From Hyphomicrobiales bacterium (GTDB lineage Bacteria; Pseudomonadota; Alphaproteobacteria; Rhizobiales; Rhizobiaceae), in NCBI GenBank assembly GCA_900471515.1, contig UCFC01000019.1, forward strand, positions 170,841 through 234,840: a DNA stretch of 64,000 bases. Reading direction: 5' to 3'. This document shows positions 25,307 to 35,100 of this stretch, piece after piece. The position numbers were made by a program, and so were the translations under genes. Under the pieces are notes generated by a model. It saw nothing but the letters and a program-made list of their open reading frames with translations. It made no database searches and was not told the origin of the DNA. How positions within the stretch are numbered: the first letter of the stretch is position 1; each line of letters opens with the position of its first letter.

Positions 25307-26881
25307 ATGGCAAACATCGACACTTCTGCGGGTAAGCCGTGGTCTTCGATTGTCCAGAAGGGGTTTAAAGAAGCCTTCCTTACTGGCCTCATTTCGCTTG
25401 GCTTGTTCGTTCTCTATATCGGTCTCGGCACGCAGCAAAACATAAACAACGAGCTGATCGTTGTTCAACGCTGGGGCCTGCTGGCAGTTTTCGTGCTGAT
25501 TGCGGCCGCTGGTCGTTTTTTGGTCGTTATCTTCAAGGCGAGGCCAGGTCTTTTTGCCAGGGTCATGCGTGTTGCATTGCCTGTGGTGATTTCGCTGATC
25601 GTGGCATTTATTGCCGCCGACTTTGTTCAGAAGGAACAATGGTACGATCTGGCTATTCTGGCCGGTATTGTCGTGGTGGCGGCACTCCTGTGTTTGCTGA
25701 CTATTTATGTTTTGCTCCCTGCCGAAAAAAAACGGAACGAGCGAAATGCGGAAGCAGCAAGATTGGGTTTGCCGCAGGAAAAGAGCCTGTACGAGACCCA
25801 TTTTCTGAAGGCCGTGCTTGTTGCGCTGATACTCTATCCACTGGTGATGGTGGCGAAATTCGGTGCGCAGGGTTCGTTGACGTTCGTTGACAATTTCGGG
25901 GTTCAGATCCTGATTTACGTGATGCTGGCGTGGGGCCTGAACATTGTCGTCGGGTTGGCTGGCCTTCTTGATCTTGGCTACGTCGCTTTCTACGCGGTCG
26001 GAGCTTATTCCTATGCGTTGCTGTCAAGCTATTTTGGTCTCTCATTTTGGGTGCTGTTGCCGCTTTCGGGCATACTCGCGGCGCTTTGGGGGCTGATTCT
26101 CGGTTTCCCGGTGCTGCGCCTTCGCGGCGATTACCTGGCGATTGTCACGCTTGCCTTTGGCGAAATCATCCGTCTTGTCCTCATCAATTGGACTGATGTG
26201 ACAAAGGGGACTTTCGGTATCACCGGCATCGCCAAGGCTTCGATCTTTGGCATCTGGAGCTTTGATATCGGCAAACCGAACAATTTCGCGAAGGCTTTCG
26301 GGCTCCCGATGGCATCGGGTTATTACAAGGTCTTCCTGTTTTACGTTATCTTGGCTCTGTGCATGCTGACGGCCTATGTAACGATAAGACTTCGCCGTAT
26401 GCCGATCGGTCGAGCATGGGAGGCCTTGCGTGAAGACGAGATCGCTTGCCGTTCGCTTGGGATCAATACGGTCACGACAAAACTGACCGCCTTTGCGACG
26501 GGGGCGATGTTTGCCGGTTTCGCTGGTTCCTTCTTCGCGGCGCGCCAAGGGTTCGTTTCGCCTGAATCTTTCGTTTTCCTTGAATCGGCGGTCATTCTCG
26601 CCATTGTTGTTCTGGGTGGTATGGGTTCGCTTACCGGCATTGCTATTGCTGCGATTGTGATGGTTGGTGGCACGGAGGCGCTGCGCAGCATGGATTTCCT
26701 GAAGGATATCTTCGGGCCGACCTTTACGCCGGAACTCTATCGCATGCTGATATTCGGCCTTGCCATGGTTGTAGTGATGCTTATCAAGCCGCGCGGTTTC
26801 GTTGGCTCACGTGAACCGACCGCTTTCCTCAAAGAGCGCAAAGCGGTTTCGGGAAGCTTTACCAAAGAGGGCCATGGTTGA
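25307..26881 (+). CDS. livM: Branched-chain amino acid ABC permease LivM
   Basis: 524 residues, longer than LivH because of an N-terminal extension with about four extra transmembrane helices (residues 1-170), common in rhizobial LivM. The conserved permease core starts near 180 (DNFGVQILIYVMLAWGLNIVVGLAGLLDLGYVAFYAVGAY) and includes GDYLAIVTLAFGEIIRL and LREDEIACRSLGIN. The stop overlaps the livG ATG by one base. Codon use is visibly more T-ending than in livH or livK. Confidence 0.95.
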   Translation: MANIDTSAGKPWSSIVQKGFKEAFLTGLISLGLFVLYIGLGTQQNINNELIVVQRWGLLAVFVLIAAAGRFLVVIFKARPGLFARVMRVALPVVISLIVAFIAADFVQKEQWYDLAILAGIVVVAALLCLLTIYVLLPAEKKRNERNAEAARLGLPQEKSLYETHFLKAVLVALILYPLVMVAKFGAQGSLTFVDNFGVQILIYVMLAWGLNIVVGLAGLLDLGYVAFYAVGAYSYALLSSYFGLSFWVLLPLSGILAALWGLILGFPVLRLRGDYLAIVTLAFGEIIRLVLINWTDVTKGTFGITGIAKASIFGIWSFDIGKPNNFAKAFGLPMASGYYKVFLFYVILALCMLTAYVTIRLRRMPIGRAWEALREDEIACRSLGINTVTTKLTAFATGAMFAGFAGSFFAARQGFVSPESFVFLESAVILAIVVLGGMGSLTGIAIAAIVMVGGTEALRSMDFLKDIFGPTFTPELYRMLIFGLAMVVVMLIKPRGFVGSREPTAFLKERKAVSGSFTKEGHG

Positions 26882-27747
26882 TGAGCCCTGTCGAGAACAC
26901 GATGTCGAGTGACACTTTGCTTAAGGTCGAGCACCTGTCGATGAAGTTCGGCGGTCTGATGGCCATCAACGACTTTTCCTTCGAAGCCAAACGTGGCGAG
27001 ATCACCGCGCTTATCGGTCCGAACGGCGCCGGCAAGACGACCGTCTTCAACTGCATCACCGGTTTCTACAAGCCGACGATGGGCATGATCACGTTGACGC
27101 AAAAGAGCGGCAAGGAGTATCTTCTTGAGCGCCTGCCGGACTTCCGCATTACCAAGGAAGCCAAAGTTGCGCGCACCTTTCAGAACATTCGCCTGTTTTC
27201 GGGCCTTACCGTTCTGGAAAACCTTCTCGTTGCTCAACATAACAAACTGATGAAGGCTTCGGGATTCACCGTGCTGGGCCTCCTCGGCATTGGCCCTTAC
27301 AAAAAGGAAGCCGCAGCAGCGATCGAGCTTGCGCGTTTTTGGCTCGAGAAGGCTGATTTGATCGATCGCGCTGATGATCCGGCCGGTGATCTGCCTTATG
27401 GCGCGCAGCGCCGTCTGGAAATTGCCCGTGCCATGTGTACTGGCCCTGAGCTTCTCTGCCTCGATGAGCCTGCGGCAGGTCTTAACCCACGTGAATCGGC
27501 TGCCCTTAACGCCCTCCTGCGAGGAATTCGTGCTGAAACGGGTACATCTATTCTGCTTATCGAGCATGACATGTCGGTGGTCATGGAGATTTCCGATCAT
27601 GTTATCGTTCTGGAGTATGGCCAGAAAATCTCCGATGGCACGCCCGATCATGTGAAGAACGATCCAAGGGTCATTGCGGCCTACCTTGGTGTCGAAGATG
27701 AAGAAGTTGAAGAGGTCATAGCGACCGTAGAAGGGGGCGCAATCTGA
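26881..27747 (+). CDS. livG: Branched-chain amino acid ABC ATPase LivG
   Basis: 288 residues. ATP-binding subunit: Walker A GPNGAGKTT, Q-loop ARTFQNIRLF, the LivG-type signature LPYGAQRRLEIARAM, Walker B LLCLDEPAAGLNP, switch His in IEHDMSVVM. The C-terminus has a short acidic tail (EDEEVEEVI). The ATG at 26881 overlaps the livM TGA by one base, and the gene's own TGA overlaps the livF ATG the same way, indicating translational coupling. Confidence 0.96.
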   Translation: MSPVENTMSSDTLLKVEHLSMKFGGLMAINDFSFEAKRGEITALIGPNGAGKTTVFNCITGFYKPTMGMITLTQKSGKEYLLERLPDFRITKEAKVARTFQNIRLFSGLTVLENLLVAQHNKLMKASGFTVLGLLGIGPYKKEAAAAIELARFWLEKADLIDRADDPAGDLPYGAQRRLEIARAMCTGPELLCLDEPAAGLNPRESAALNALLRGIRAETGTSILLIEHDMSVVMEISDHVIVLEYGQKISDGTPDHVKNDPRVIAAYLGVEDEEVEEVIATVEGGAI

Positions 27748-28475
27748 TGGCCGGGGAGCATCTTCTCAAGATTCAGGGCGTCGAGACATATTACGGCAAT
27801 ATTCGCGCGCTTGCCGGTATCGATGTTGAAGTCAACAAGGGAGAGATCGTCAGTCTGATCGGCGCCAACGGCGCTGGCAAATCAACGTTGATGATGACGA
27901 TCTGCGGCAGCCCGCAAGCCCGTACCGGCTCGATTATTTTCGATGGACAGGATATTACCAAGCTGCCGACGCATGAGATCGCGCGGCTTCGTATCGCCCA
28001 ATCACCCGAAGGGCGACGTATCTTCCCGCGCATGACCGTTATGGAGAATCTCCAGATGGGCGCCGGTCTCGATAATCTCAAGTACTTCCATGAGGATGTG
28101 GAGAAAATTTTCGCAATGTTCCCGCGCCTTAAGGAACGTCACTCGCAGCGTGGCGGAACTCTCTCTGGCGGCGAGCAGCAGATGCTTTCGATCGGCCGTG
28201 CGCTTATGGCTCGCCCGAAACTACTGTTGCTTGATGAGCCCTCGCTTGGTCTTGCGCCACTGATCGTCAAAGGCATTTTCGAAGCAATCAAAAAACTCAA
28301 TGAAAACGAGGGATTGACCGTATTCCTTGTTGAGCAGAACGCATTTGCAGCTTTGAAACTTTCGCATCGCGCTTACGTGATGGTCAATGGCAAGGTGACG
28401 ATGAGCGGTTCCGGCAAGGATCTGCTTGCCAATCCGGAGGTTCGCGCCGCTTATCTCGAAGGCGGCCGGCATTGA
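27747..28475 (+). CDS. livF: Branched-chain amino acid ABC ATPase LivF
   Basis: 242 residues. Second ATPase subunit: Walker A GANGAGKST, LSGGEQQMLSIGRALM signature, Walker B LLLLDEPSLGLAP, LVEQNAFAALKLSHRAYVM. It pairs with LivG on the cytosolic face of LivHM. It starts one base overlapped with livG, and a small membrane-protein gene follows 25 bases later. Confidence 0.96.
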   Translation: MAGEHLLKIQGVETYYGNIRALAGIDVEVNKGEIVSLIGANGAGKSTLMMTICGSPQARTGSIIFDGQDITKLPTHEIARLRIAQSPEGRRIFPRMTVMENLQMGAGLDNLKYFHEDVEKIFAMFPRLKERHSQRGGTLSGGEQQMLSIGRALMARPKLLLLDEPSLGLAPLIVKGIFEAIKKLNENEGLTVFLVEQNAFAALKLSHRAYVMVNGKVTMSGSGKDLLANPEVRAAYLEGGRH

Positions 28476-28500
28476 TCCTCGCGTACAGGAGAGTTTAATT

Positions 28501-28854
28501 ATGCAGGGACTTTTCTTCGAGAGCGACGTCGGCGCTCGTACAGTCATCCGAGCGCTCGTGGTGCTCATCGGCTTCTGGACGGCTTGGCGCGCCGGCCGGG
28601 CGGTTGCGGACGGTTGGAGCAACTATCCGCTGGCCGTCGTCTATACTTTCCTGCTCGCCTGGGTGATGCAGTTCCTGCACCACGCGCTGTTTGACGGACC
28701 GATGCTCAGCGCCTTCTTCTATGCCATCGATTTCGTAACGCTGCTGATCTTCTCGACGGCCGGGTTCCGCTATCGCCGCACCAACCAGATGGTCAACAAC
28801 TATTACTGGCTGTACAAAAAAACTTCCGCGTTTTCGTGGAAGGAGAAACATTGA
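28501..28854 (+). CDS. Small membrane protein in liv operon
   Basis: 117 residues with about three transmembrane helices (TVIRALVVLIGFWTAWRAG; LAVVYTFLLAWVMQFLHHAL; FYAIDFVTLLIFSTAGF) and a polar C-terminus (NNYYWLYKKTSAF). It sits between livF and livK, where rhizobia often carry such a gene (tentatively the DUF6867 family). No transporter role is proven; an accessory subunit is a guess from context. The ATG at 28501 follows AGGAGAG. Confidence 0.75.
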   Translation: MQGLFFESDVGARTVIRALVVLIGFWTAWRAGRAVADGWSNYPLAVVYTFLLAWVMQFLHHALFDGPMLSAFFYAIDFVTLLIFSTAGFRYRRTNQMVNNYYWLYKKTSAFSWKEKH

Positions 28855-28973
28855 CAGCCCGTTGAAACTAGGCATGAATTGCCTTCAGAGTGGAACAGCT
28901 TTCCTGGCGCAGTCAAAGGTGGGGTATGCGTCAGGCCTTGGAAGAAACCCGCCCAAAAATTGGGAGTAACAAT

Positions 28974-30095
28974 ATGAAGAAGTCTCTCTTGTCAGCAGTG
29001 GCACTGACGGCGATCGTCGCTTTCGGCGGCGTTGCGCGAGCTGACATCCTGGTGGGCGTTGCTGGTCCGCTGACCGGCGCGAACGCTGCGTTCGGCGCAC
29101 AGCTGCAGAAGGGTGCCGAACAGGCCGCCGCTGACATCAACGCTGCCGGCGGCATCAACGGCGAGCAGATCAAGATCGAGCTCGGCGACGACGTTTCCGA
29201 CCCGAAGCAGGGCATTTCCGTCGCCAACAAGTTCGTTGCCGACGGCGTGAAGTTCGTTATCGGCCACTTCAACTCGGGCGTTTCCATCCCGGCCTCCGAA
29301 GTCTACGCCGAAAACGGCATCCTCGAAATCACCCCGGCCGCTACGAACCCGGTTTTCACCGAGCGTGGCCTGTGGAACACGTTCCGTACCTGCGGTCGTG
29401 ACGACCAGCAGGGCGCGATTGCCGGCAAGTATCTGGCAGACCACTTCAAGGATGCCAAGATCGCCGTCATTCACGACAAGACGCCTTACGGCCAGGGTCT
29501 TGCTGACGAAACCAAGAAGGCTCTGAACGCCGCCGGCGTCACCGAAGCCCTCTACGAAGGCGTCAACGTTGGCGACAAGGACTTCTCGGCCCTCATCGCA
29601 AAGATGAAGGAAGCCGGCGTATCGATCATCTACTGGGGCGGTCTGCACACCGAAGCCGGTCTCATCATCCGCCAGTCGGCCGATCAGGGCCTGAAGGCAA
29701 CGCTCGTTTCGGGTGACGGTATCGTCTCGAACGAACTTGCTTCCATCGCTGGCGACGCCGTTGCCGGTACGCTGAACACGTTCGGCCCGGATCCGACGCT
29801 GAACCCGGCCAACAAGGACCTCGTAGCTAAGTTCAAGGCCGCCGGCTTCAACCCGGAAGCCTACACGCTCTATTCCTACGCTGCGATGCAGACGATCGCT
29901 GCTGCTGCCAAGGCTGCCGGTTCGACCGACGCTGAAGCCGTTGCCGGCGCCATGAAGGAAAAGGGTCCGTTCCCGACCGTTCTCGGCGATATCTCCTTCG
30001 ACGAAAAGGGCGATCCGAAGCTTCCGGGCTACGTCATGTACGAATGGAAGAAGGGCGACGACGGCAAGTACAGCTACTTCCCGAAGGCCGACTAA
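28974..30095 (+). CDS. livK: Branched-chain amino acid binding protein
   Basis: 373 residues. Periplasmic substrate-binding protein of the LivHMGF importer. Signal peptide 1-23 (cleavage VARA-D), then a type I periplasmic-binding fold: [68 protein letters not shown]. The ATG at 28974 follows GGGAG. Unlike livMGF its codons are strongly C-ending, as in highly expressed genes. A 12-bp hairpin terminator closes the operon. Confidence 0.95.
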   Translation: MKKSLLSAVALTAIVAFGGVARADILVGVAGPLTGANAAFGAQLQKGAEQAAADINAAGGINGEQIKIELGDDVSDPKQGISVANKFVADGVKFVIGHFNSGVSIPASEVYAENGILEITPAATNPVFTERGLWNTFRTCGRDDQQGAIAGKYLADHFKDAKIAVIHDKTPYGQGLADETKKALNAAGVTEALYEGVNVGDKDFSALIAKMKEAGVSIIYWGGLHTEAGLIIRQSADQGLKATLVSGDGIVSNELASIAGDAVAGTLNTFGPDPTLNPANKDLVAKFKAAGFNPEAYTLYSYAAMQTIAAAAKAAGSTDAEAVAGAMKEKGPFPTVLGDISFDEKGDPKLPGYVMYEWKKGDDGKYSYFPKAD

Positions 30096-30124
30096 TCTCA
30101 GCCTCCGGCAGTAATGCCTTTCAT

Positions 30125-30158
30125 GGAAGCCCGGTCATCGACCGGGCTTCCTTCGTTT
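30125..30158 (+). terminator. liv operon terminator
   Basis: GGAAGCCCGGTC (30125-30136) and GACCGGGCTTCC (30140-30151) form a perfect 12-bp stem with a 3-base loop, followed by TTCGTTTT. Confidence 0.9.
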
Positions 30159-30257
30159 TGTCGCCGGCGCAAGATTGGGTGTCGCGGCAGGCGAAAGCCA
30201 TTCCATTCCCGGCCCTCATGGCCTAAGCCAGAAGCAAAGGATGGAGGAACCAGATTG

Positions 30258-31226
30258 ATGACCAAGCCCCGTATTCTCGTGACCCGGCGCTGGCCGGCTG
30301 CCGTGGAGGCCGTGCTCGCCGAGCGTTTTGACGTGACGCTGAACGCCGATGACGTGCCGCTCGGTGAAAGCGAGTTGCGCCAGGCCGTGTCGGACTATGA
30401 CGCGGTGCTGCCGACCGTTTCCGACAAGCTGCCGGCCTCGGTTTTTGCCGGCGATGTCCGCGCGAGGATTCTCGGTAATTTCGGGGTCGGCTTCAATCAT
30501 ATCGATATCGCCGGCGCCAAGGCGAAGGGCATCGTCGTGACGAATACGCCCGGCGTGCTGACCGACTGCACGGCCGATATTGCCATGCTGCTTCTCCTGT
30601 CCGTCGCACGCCGCGGCGGGGAAGGGGAGCGACAGTTGCGCGCCGGCGCATGGAAGGGCTGGTGCCCGACGCATATGATCGGCACGAAGGTGAGCGGCAA
30701 GACCGTCGGCATCATCGGCTTCGGGCGCATCGGCAAGGCGTTTGCGCAGCGCTGCCATTTCGGCTTCGGCATGGACGTCCTGTTCTTCAATCGCTCGAAG
30801 GTCGATCCGGCCGAGGCGGCGCGTTATGGCGCGCGCCAGCTTGCTTCGGTGGAAGACGTGCTTGCGGCTTCCGATTTCGTCTCCCTGCATTGCCCCGGCG
30901 GCGCGGAGAACCGGCACCTGATGAATGCGGCACGCTTTGCCGCGATGAAGCCGGGAGCCTTTCTCATCAATACGGCGCGTGGCGACGTGGTCGATGAGGC
31001 GGCGCTGATTGCGGCGCTGACAAGCGGCACGATCCGCGGCGCCGGGCTCGATGTTTACGAGGCGGAACCGCATGTGCCGGAGGCGCTGCGGCGCATGGAG
31101 AATGTCGTTCTGCTGCCGCATCTCGGCAGTGCCACGGAGGAAACGCGCACGGCGATGGGGATGAAGGTCGTGGAGAATGTGACCGCCTTCTTCGAGGGGC
31201 GGGAAGTGCCGGACCGGGTGGTCTGA
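30258..31226 (+). CDS. D-isomer 2-hydroxyacid dehydrogenase (glyoxylate/hydroxypyruvate reductase-like)
   Basis: 322 residues. NAD(P)-dependent reductase. The Rossmann loop TVGIIGFGRIGKAFAQR and catalytic residues are in place: Arg in NTARGDVVDE, Glu in DVYEAEPHVP, His in LLPHLGSAT. Substrate-side motif GNFGVGFNHIDIAGAKAKGI. It is closest in feel to glycerate dehydrogenase / glyoxylate reductase, but substrate cannot be fixed. The ATG at 30258 follows ATGGAGGAAC. It stands alone after the liv terminator and is convergent with the response-regulator gene. Confidence 0.92.
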   Translation: MTKPRILVTRRWPAAVEAVLAERFDVTLNADDVPLGESELRQAVSDYDAVLPTVSDKLPASVFAGDVRARILGNFGVGFNHIDIAGAKAKGIVVTNTPGVLTDCTADIAMLLLLSVARRGGEGERQLRAGAWKGWCPTHMIGTKVSGKTVGIIGFGRIGKAFAQRCHFGFGMDVLFFNRSKVDPAEAARYGARQLASVEDVLAASDFVSLHCPGGAENRHLMNAARFAAMKPGAFLINTARGDVVDEAALIAALTSGTIRGAGLDVYEAEPHVPEALRRMENVVLLPHLGSATEETRTAMGMKVVENVTAFFEGREVPDRVV

Positions 31227-31245
31227 AGGCGCCGTCCTTCACTTG

Positions 31246-32157
31246 CTACATCTCGTGCAGCACATGCGCCGCCTTCACGGCGGCGGATGCCCTGTTCTCC
31301 ACGCCGAGCTTCACATAGATCTGCTCCAGGTGCTTGTTGACCGTGCGGGCGGAGAGGCCGAGAATTTCGCCGATATCGCGGTTGGCCTTGCCCTTGGCGA
31401 TCCACATCAGCACTTCGGATTCGCGCTGGGTCAGCGCAAAATGCTGGCGCAGCACTTCGTCGTCGCTGCGCTTGCCGGCGGCAGTCAGGCGGAAGAGATA
31501 TTCGTCCGGGCCGATGGCGCCGAGGAAGGCCAGCTGCAGGGCGGCCTGGCCGGCATGGGCGATGGAGATCAGCGCGTCGCGGGCCGCGGCGGCACGTTCC
31601 CGCATCCAGTTGCCGATGGTGCGGGAGACGACCTCCATGCCGTCGTCGCTGCCCATGGCGGCGTTGACGAGGCGGGTCGCCTGCGGCGTGGACCAGTGGA
31701 TCGCGCCATCGCCCTTGACGGCCAGCAGATGGCGGCCTGCCGCATCGAGCGCCACGCGGGCGCTCTGCGCCGAGCGGGCATTGCGCAGGTGGACGCGGAT
31801 GCGGGCGCGGAGTTCATCGATATTGATCGGTTTCGACAGGTAATCGACGCCGCCGGATTCCAGCGCGTGCACGACATGTTCGGTTTCGGTGAGCCCGGTC
31901 ATGAAGATGACAGGCACCTGGGCAACCGCGGCATTGGCCTTCAGCCGGCGGCAGGTCTCGAAACCGTCCATCGAGGGCATGACGGCATCGAGCAGGATGA
32001 GATCGGGCGTGATGCGCTCGACGATGTTGAGCGCGGCCGAACCCGACGTGGCGATGAGCACGGAAAAGCCCGACTGTTCCAGTGCGTCGGTCAGGAAGCC
32101 GAGCGCCTCGGGCGAATCGTCGACCAGGAGAACGATGTCGCGGGGAAGCTCAGCCAA
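31246..32157 (-). CDS. LuxR-type response regulator paired with the NCS1-kinase
   Basis: About 303 residues. Receiver domain with the acidic pair (LLVDD), phospho-Asp in LILLDAVMPSMDG and Lys in LSKPI; a middle segment of about 90 residues; and a C-terminal LuxR helix-turn-helix (LTQRESEVLMWIAKGKANRDIGEILGLSARTVNKH). It overlaps the 3' end of the hybrid kinase gene, so the two are cotranslated and presumably a cognate pair. The start is TTG 32157 (AAGGGTG upstream) or GTG 32166. Likely targets, by position, are urt and ure genes. Confidence 0.85.
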   Translation of the reverse strand: MAELPRDIVLLVDDSPEALGFLTDALEQSGFSVLIATSGSAALNIVERITPDLILLDAVMPSMDGFETCRRLKANAAVAQVPVIFMTGLTETEHVVHALESGGVDYLSKPINIDELRARIRVHLRNARSAQSARVALDAAGRHLLAVKGDGAIHWSTPQATRLVNAAMGSDDGMEVVSRTIGNWMRERAAAARDALISIAHAGQAALQLAFLGAIGPDEYLFRLTAAGKRSDDEVLRQHFALTQRESEVLMWIAKGKANRDIGEILGLSARTVNKHLEQIYVKLGVENRASAAVKAAHVLHEM

Positions 32158-35100
32158 CGGTTTCACCCTTTTCTTCGAACCTGTGCAGGAAATCCATGAA
32201 GCCGGCGAGATCGAAGGCGGCGACATAGGAGCGGAGTTCTTCCGTGAATGGCTGATTTGCCTCCAGCTTGGCAAGGTCGGCGAGCTTGGCTTCTATACCT
32301 CTGATATAGCCGATTTCGCCGAGGCGCAGCAGCTCCTGCACATGCGCCGCGCCGGGGCTGCCGAGCGGCATGGTGGCGGCCATCGGCGCCGGTGTCTGGT
32401 CGTCGGCATAAAGCCATTTCAAGCCGAGATGCAAAGCGAGCTTGTCGCGCAGCTGCCTGATGTCGACGGGCTTGCCGATTGCATCGTTGTGGCTGTCGTC
32501 GCTGTCGCCATGGGCGGCGGCATCGCCGATATTGGCCGAGAGCATCAGGATCGGCGCCGTGCGTCCCGTCTCGCGCAGGCGCGAGACGAGCTGCCAGCCG
32601 TTCATGCCGGGCATGGAAATATCGACGAGAAAGAGGTCCGGCTCGATGCCTTCGACCAGCGTCAGGCAGTCCGGGCCGCTTGCGGCCGTCAGCACGATGA
32701 AATCGAGGGGAGCGAGGATTTCACGCATCATCTCGCGATGGTCCTCGTTGTCGTCAACGACGACGACGGTGCGGCGCGGGCCGTCATAACCGGCGATCTT
32801 TTTCTCCTGCGGCGGGGCAGCGGGGCGCATGACCGCCGACAGCATGAGGCGGACGCGGAAAGTGGAGCCCTTGTCCTTTTCGCTCGCGACGGAGATTTCG
32901 CCGCCGAGCGTGTTGGTCAGAAGGCGTGTGATGGTGAGGCCAAGCCCGAGGCCGGGCATGGGACGCACGCTTTCGGCCTCACCGCGCTGGAAGGGCTCGT
33001 AGATGCGGGTCAGGTCCTTCTCGGCAATGCCGCGGCCGGTATCGGAGACGGTGAAGGTCGCGACCTGGCTGCGATAGCCGATATCGAAGGTGACGCTGCC
33101 TTCGTCCGTAAACTTGATGGCGTTGGAAAGCAGGTTGACGAGGATCTGACGCAGCCGCTTCTCGTCGGTCCGCACGAATTGCGGCAGGGCCGGCGCACGG
33201 TCGTGGATGAAGGTGAGGCCCTTGGCCTGCGCCTGCGGGCGGAACATGTCGACGATCTGGTCGAGGAAATCCTGGATGTTGATCTCGTTCGAATAGACCT
33301 GCAGGCGGCCGGCCTCGATTTTCGAGATGTCCAGGAGACCGTCGATCAGGCCCGAGAGATGTTCGGCGCTGCGGCGTATGACCTTGATGGAGGACTGGCG
33401 CGGGGTGGGGATCGTTTCGTCGCGTTCGAGGATCTGGGCGTAGCCGAGAACGGCGTTCAGCGGCGTGCGCAGCTCGTGGCTCAAGCCCACGACATAACGG
33501 CTCTTGGCGCGGTTGGCGGCTTCCGCCGCCTCCTTGGCGGTCTGCAATGCCGCGTCGGTCTTCTTGTGGGCAGCGATTTCCCTGAGAAGCAGCGTGTTCT
33601 GGCGGGAAGACTCTTCCTCGGCGACGACACGGCTGTCATGGGCAAGCACATAGAACCAGCAGGCGATGCCGGCGATGACCGAGAAGACGAAGAAGACGAT
33701 CAGGATCGTGCGGTTGACGACTTCGGCCGTCTCCGGCGAGGCCGAGGCGACCTGATGGGCGATCATGGCAAGGATCGCGCCGACCGCCGTCAGCGCCAGC
33801 GCCACCGCAATGCCGTAGCGGCCGAGGCGGGTGGTCAGTTTCTGGACGATGGTTTCCGGCAGCAGGGTCTTTGCCACGGCGCCGACCTGCGCATTGAAGC
33901 GGGCCTTCGGCTTGCACATGTCGTGGCAGCGGCTGTCCAGCGAGCAGCAGAGCGAGCAGATCGGCGCGGCATAGGCGGGGCACCAGGCCATGTCCTCCGG
34001 TTCGAAAGGATGCTCGCAGACGGAGCAGGTGATGGTGGTCAGGTTCTTCCAGGCGTGGCGCGGCTTGCGGGCGAGGTAGAACCTGCCCTTCGTTGCCCAG
34101 GCAAGAGCGGGCGAGGCGATCAGCGCGATCACCAGCGTGATGTAAGGAGCAAGCGAGGCGGCGACCGAGCCGAAGACACCGAAATGGGCAACGAGCGCGA
34201 TGCCGGCCGACAGCGTCATGGCGCCGAGGCCGACCGGGTTGATGTCGTAGAGATGGGCGCGCTTGAATTCGATGCCGGGCGGGGCAAGGCCGAGCGGCTT
34301 GTTGATGAAGAGGTCGGCAGAGATGGTGCAGAGCCAGGCCATGGCGATGATCGAGAAGATGCCGAGCGTTTCCTCGAGCAGCCGGTAGATGCCGAGTTCC
34401 ATCAAAAGCAGGGCGATCGCCACGTTGAAGACCAGCCAGATGACGCGGCCGGGATGGCTGTGCGTCAGGCGCGAGAAGAAATTCGACCAGGCGAGCGAGC
34501 CGGCATAGGCATTCATCACGTTGATCTTCAGCTGCGAGACGACGACGAAGGCGGCCATCAGCAACAGCGCGGCATTGTGCCAGGGGATCATGTAGCCGAA
34601 GGCGGTCAGATACATCTGCGCCGGGTCGGCGGCGCGGTCGACCGGCACGCCCGAGGTAAAGGTCAGCACCACGAGGAAGGAGCCGGCCAGCAGCTTCGGC
34701 GCGCCGATGATGACCCAGCCGGGACCGGCGAGGAAGACGGCAAGGCGGTGGCGCCATTTGCGCTGCGGGTCGGGCGGCAGGAAGCGCAGGAAGTCCGCCT
34801 GTTCGCCGATCTGCGACATCAGCGCCAGAATGACGGCCGAGGCCGCGCCGAATTCGACGAGGTTGAAATCGGCGACCGTGCCGGGCGGGCCGGAGGCATG
34901 GCGGATGCCGGCAAAGGCGCGCCAGACATCGAATTGCTGCCAGTCCATCAGGGCGATGAAGATGAAGGGCAGGATGTTGAGGATGATCCAGAAGGGCTGG
35001 GTCATCAGCTGGAACTTGCTGATCAGCCGCACGCCGTGGGTGACGAGCGGGATCACCATGACGGCGCTGATAATGTAACCGATCCATAGGGGTATGCCGA

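Noticed and set aside
31889..35089. Very long open frame on the plus strand opposite the hybrid kinase
   Set aside because: It is the antisense of a gene with clear domains; high GC removes stops in the opposite frames. Composition is Arg/Asp/Gly-rich without domains.
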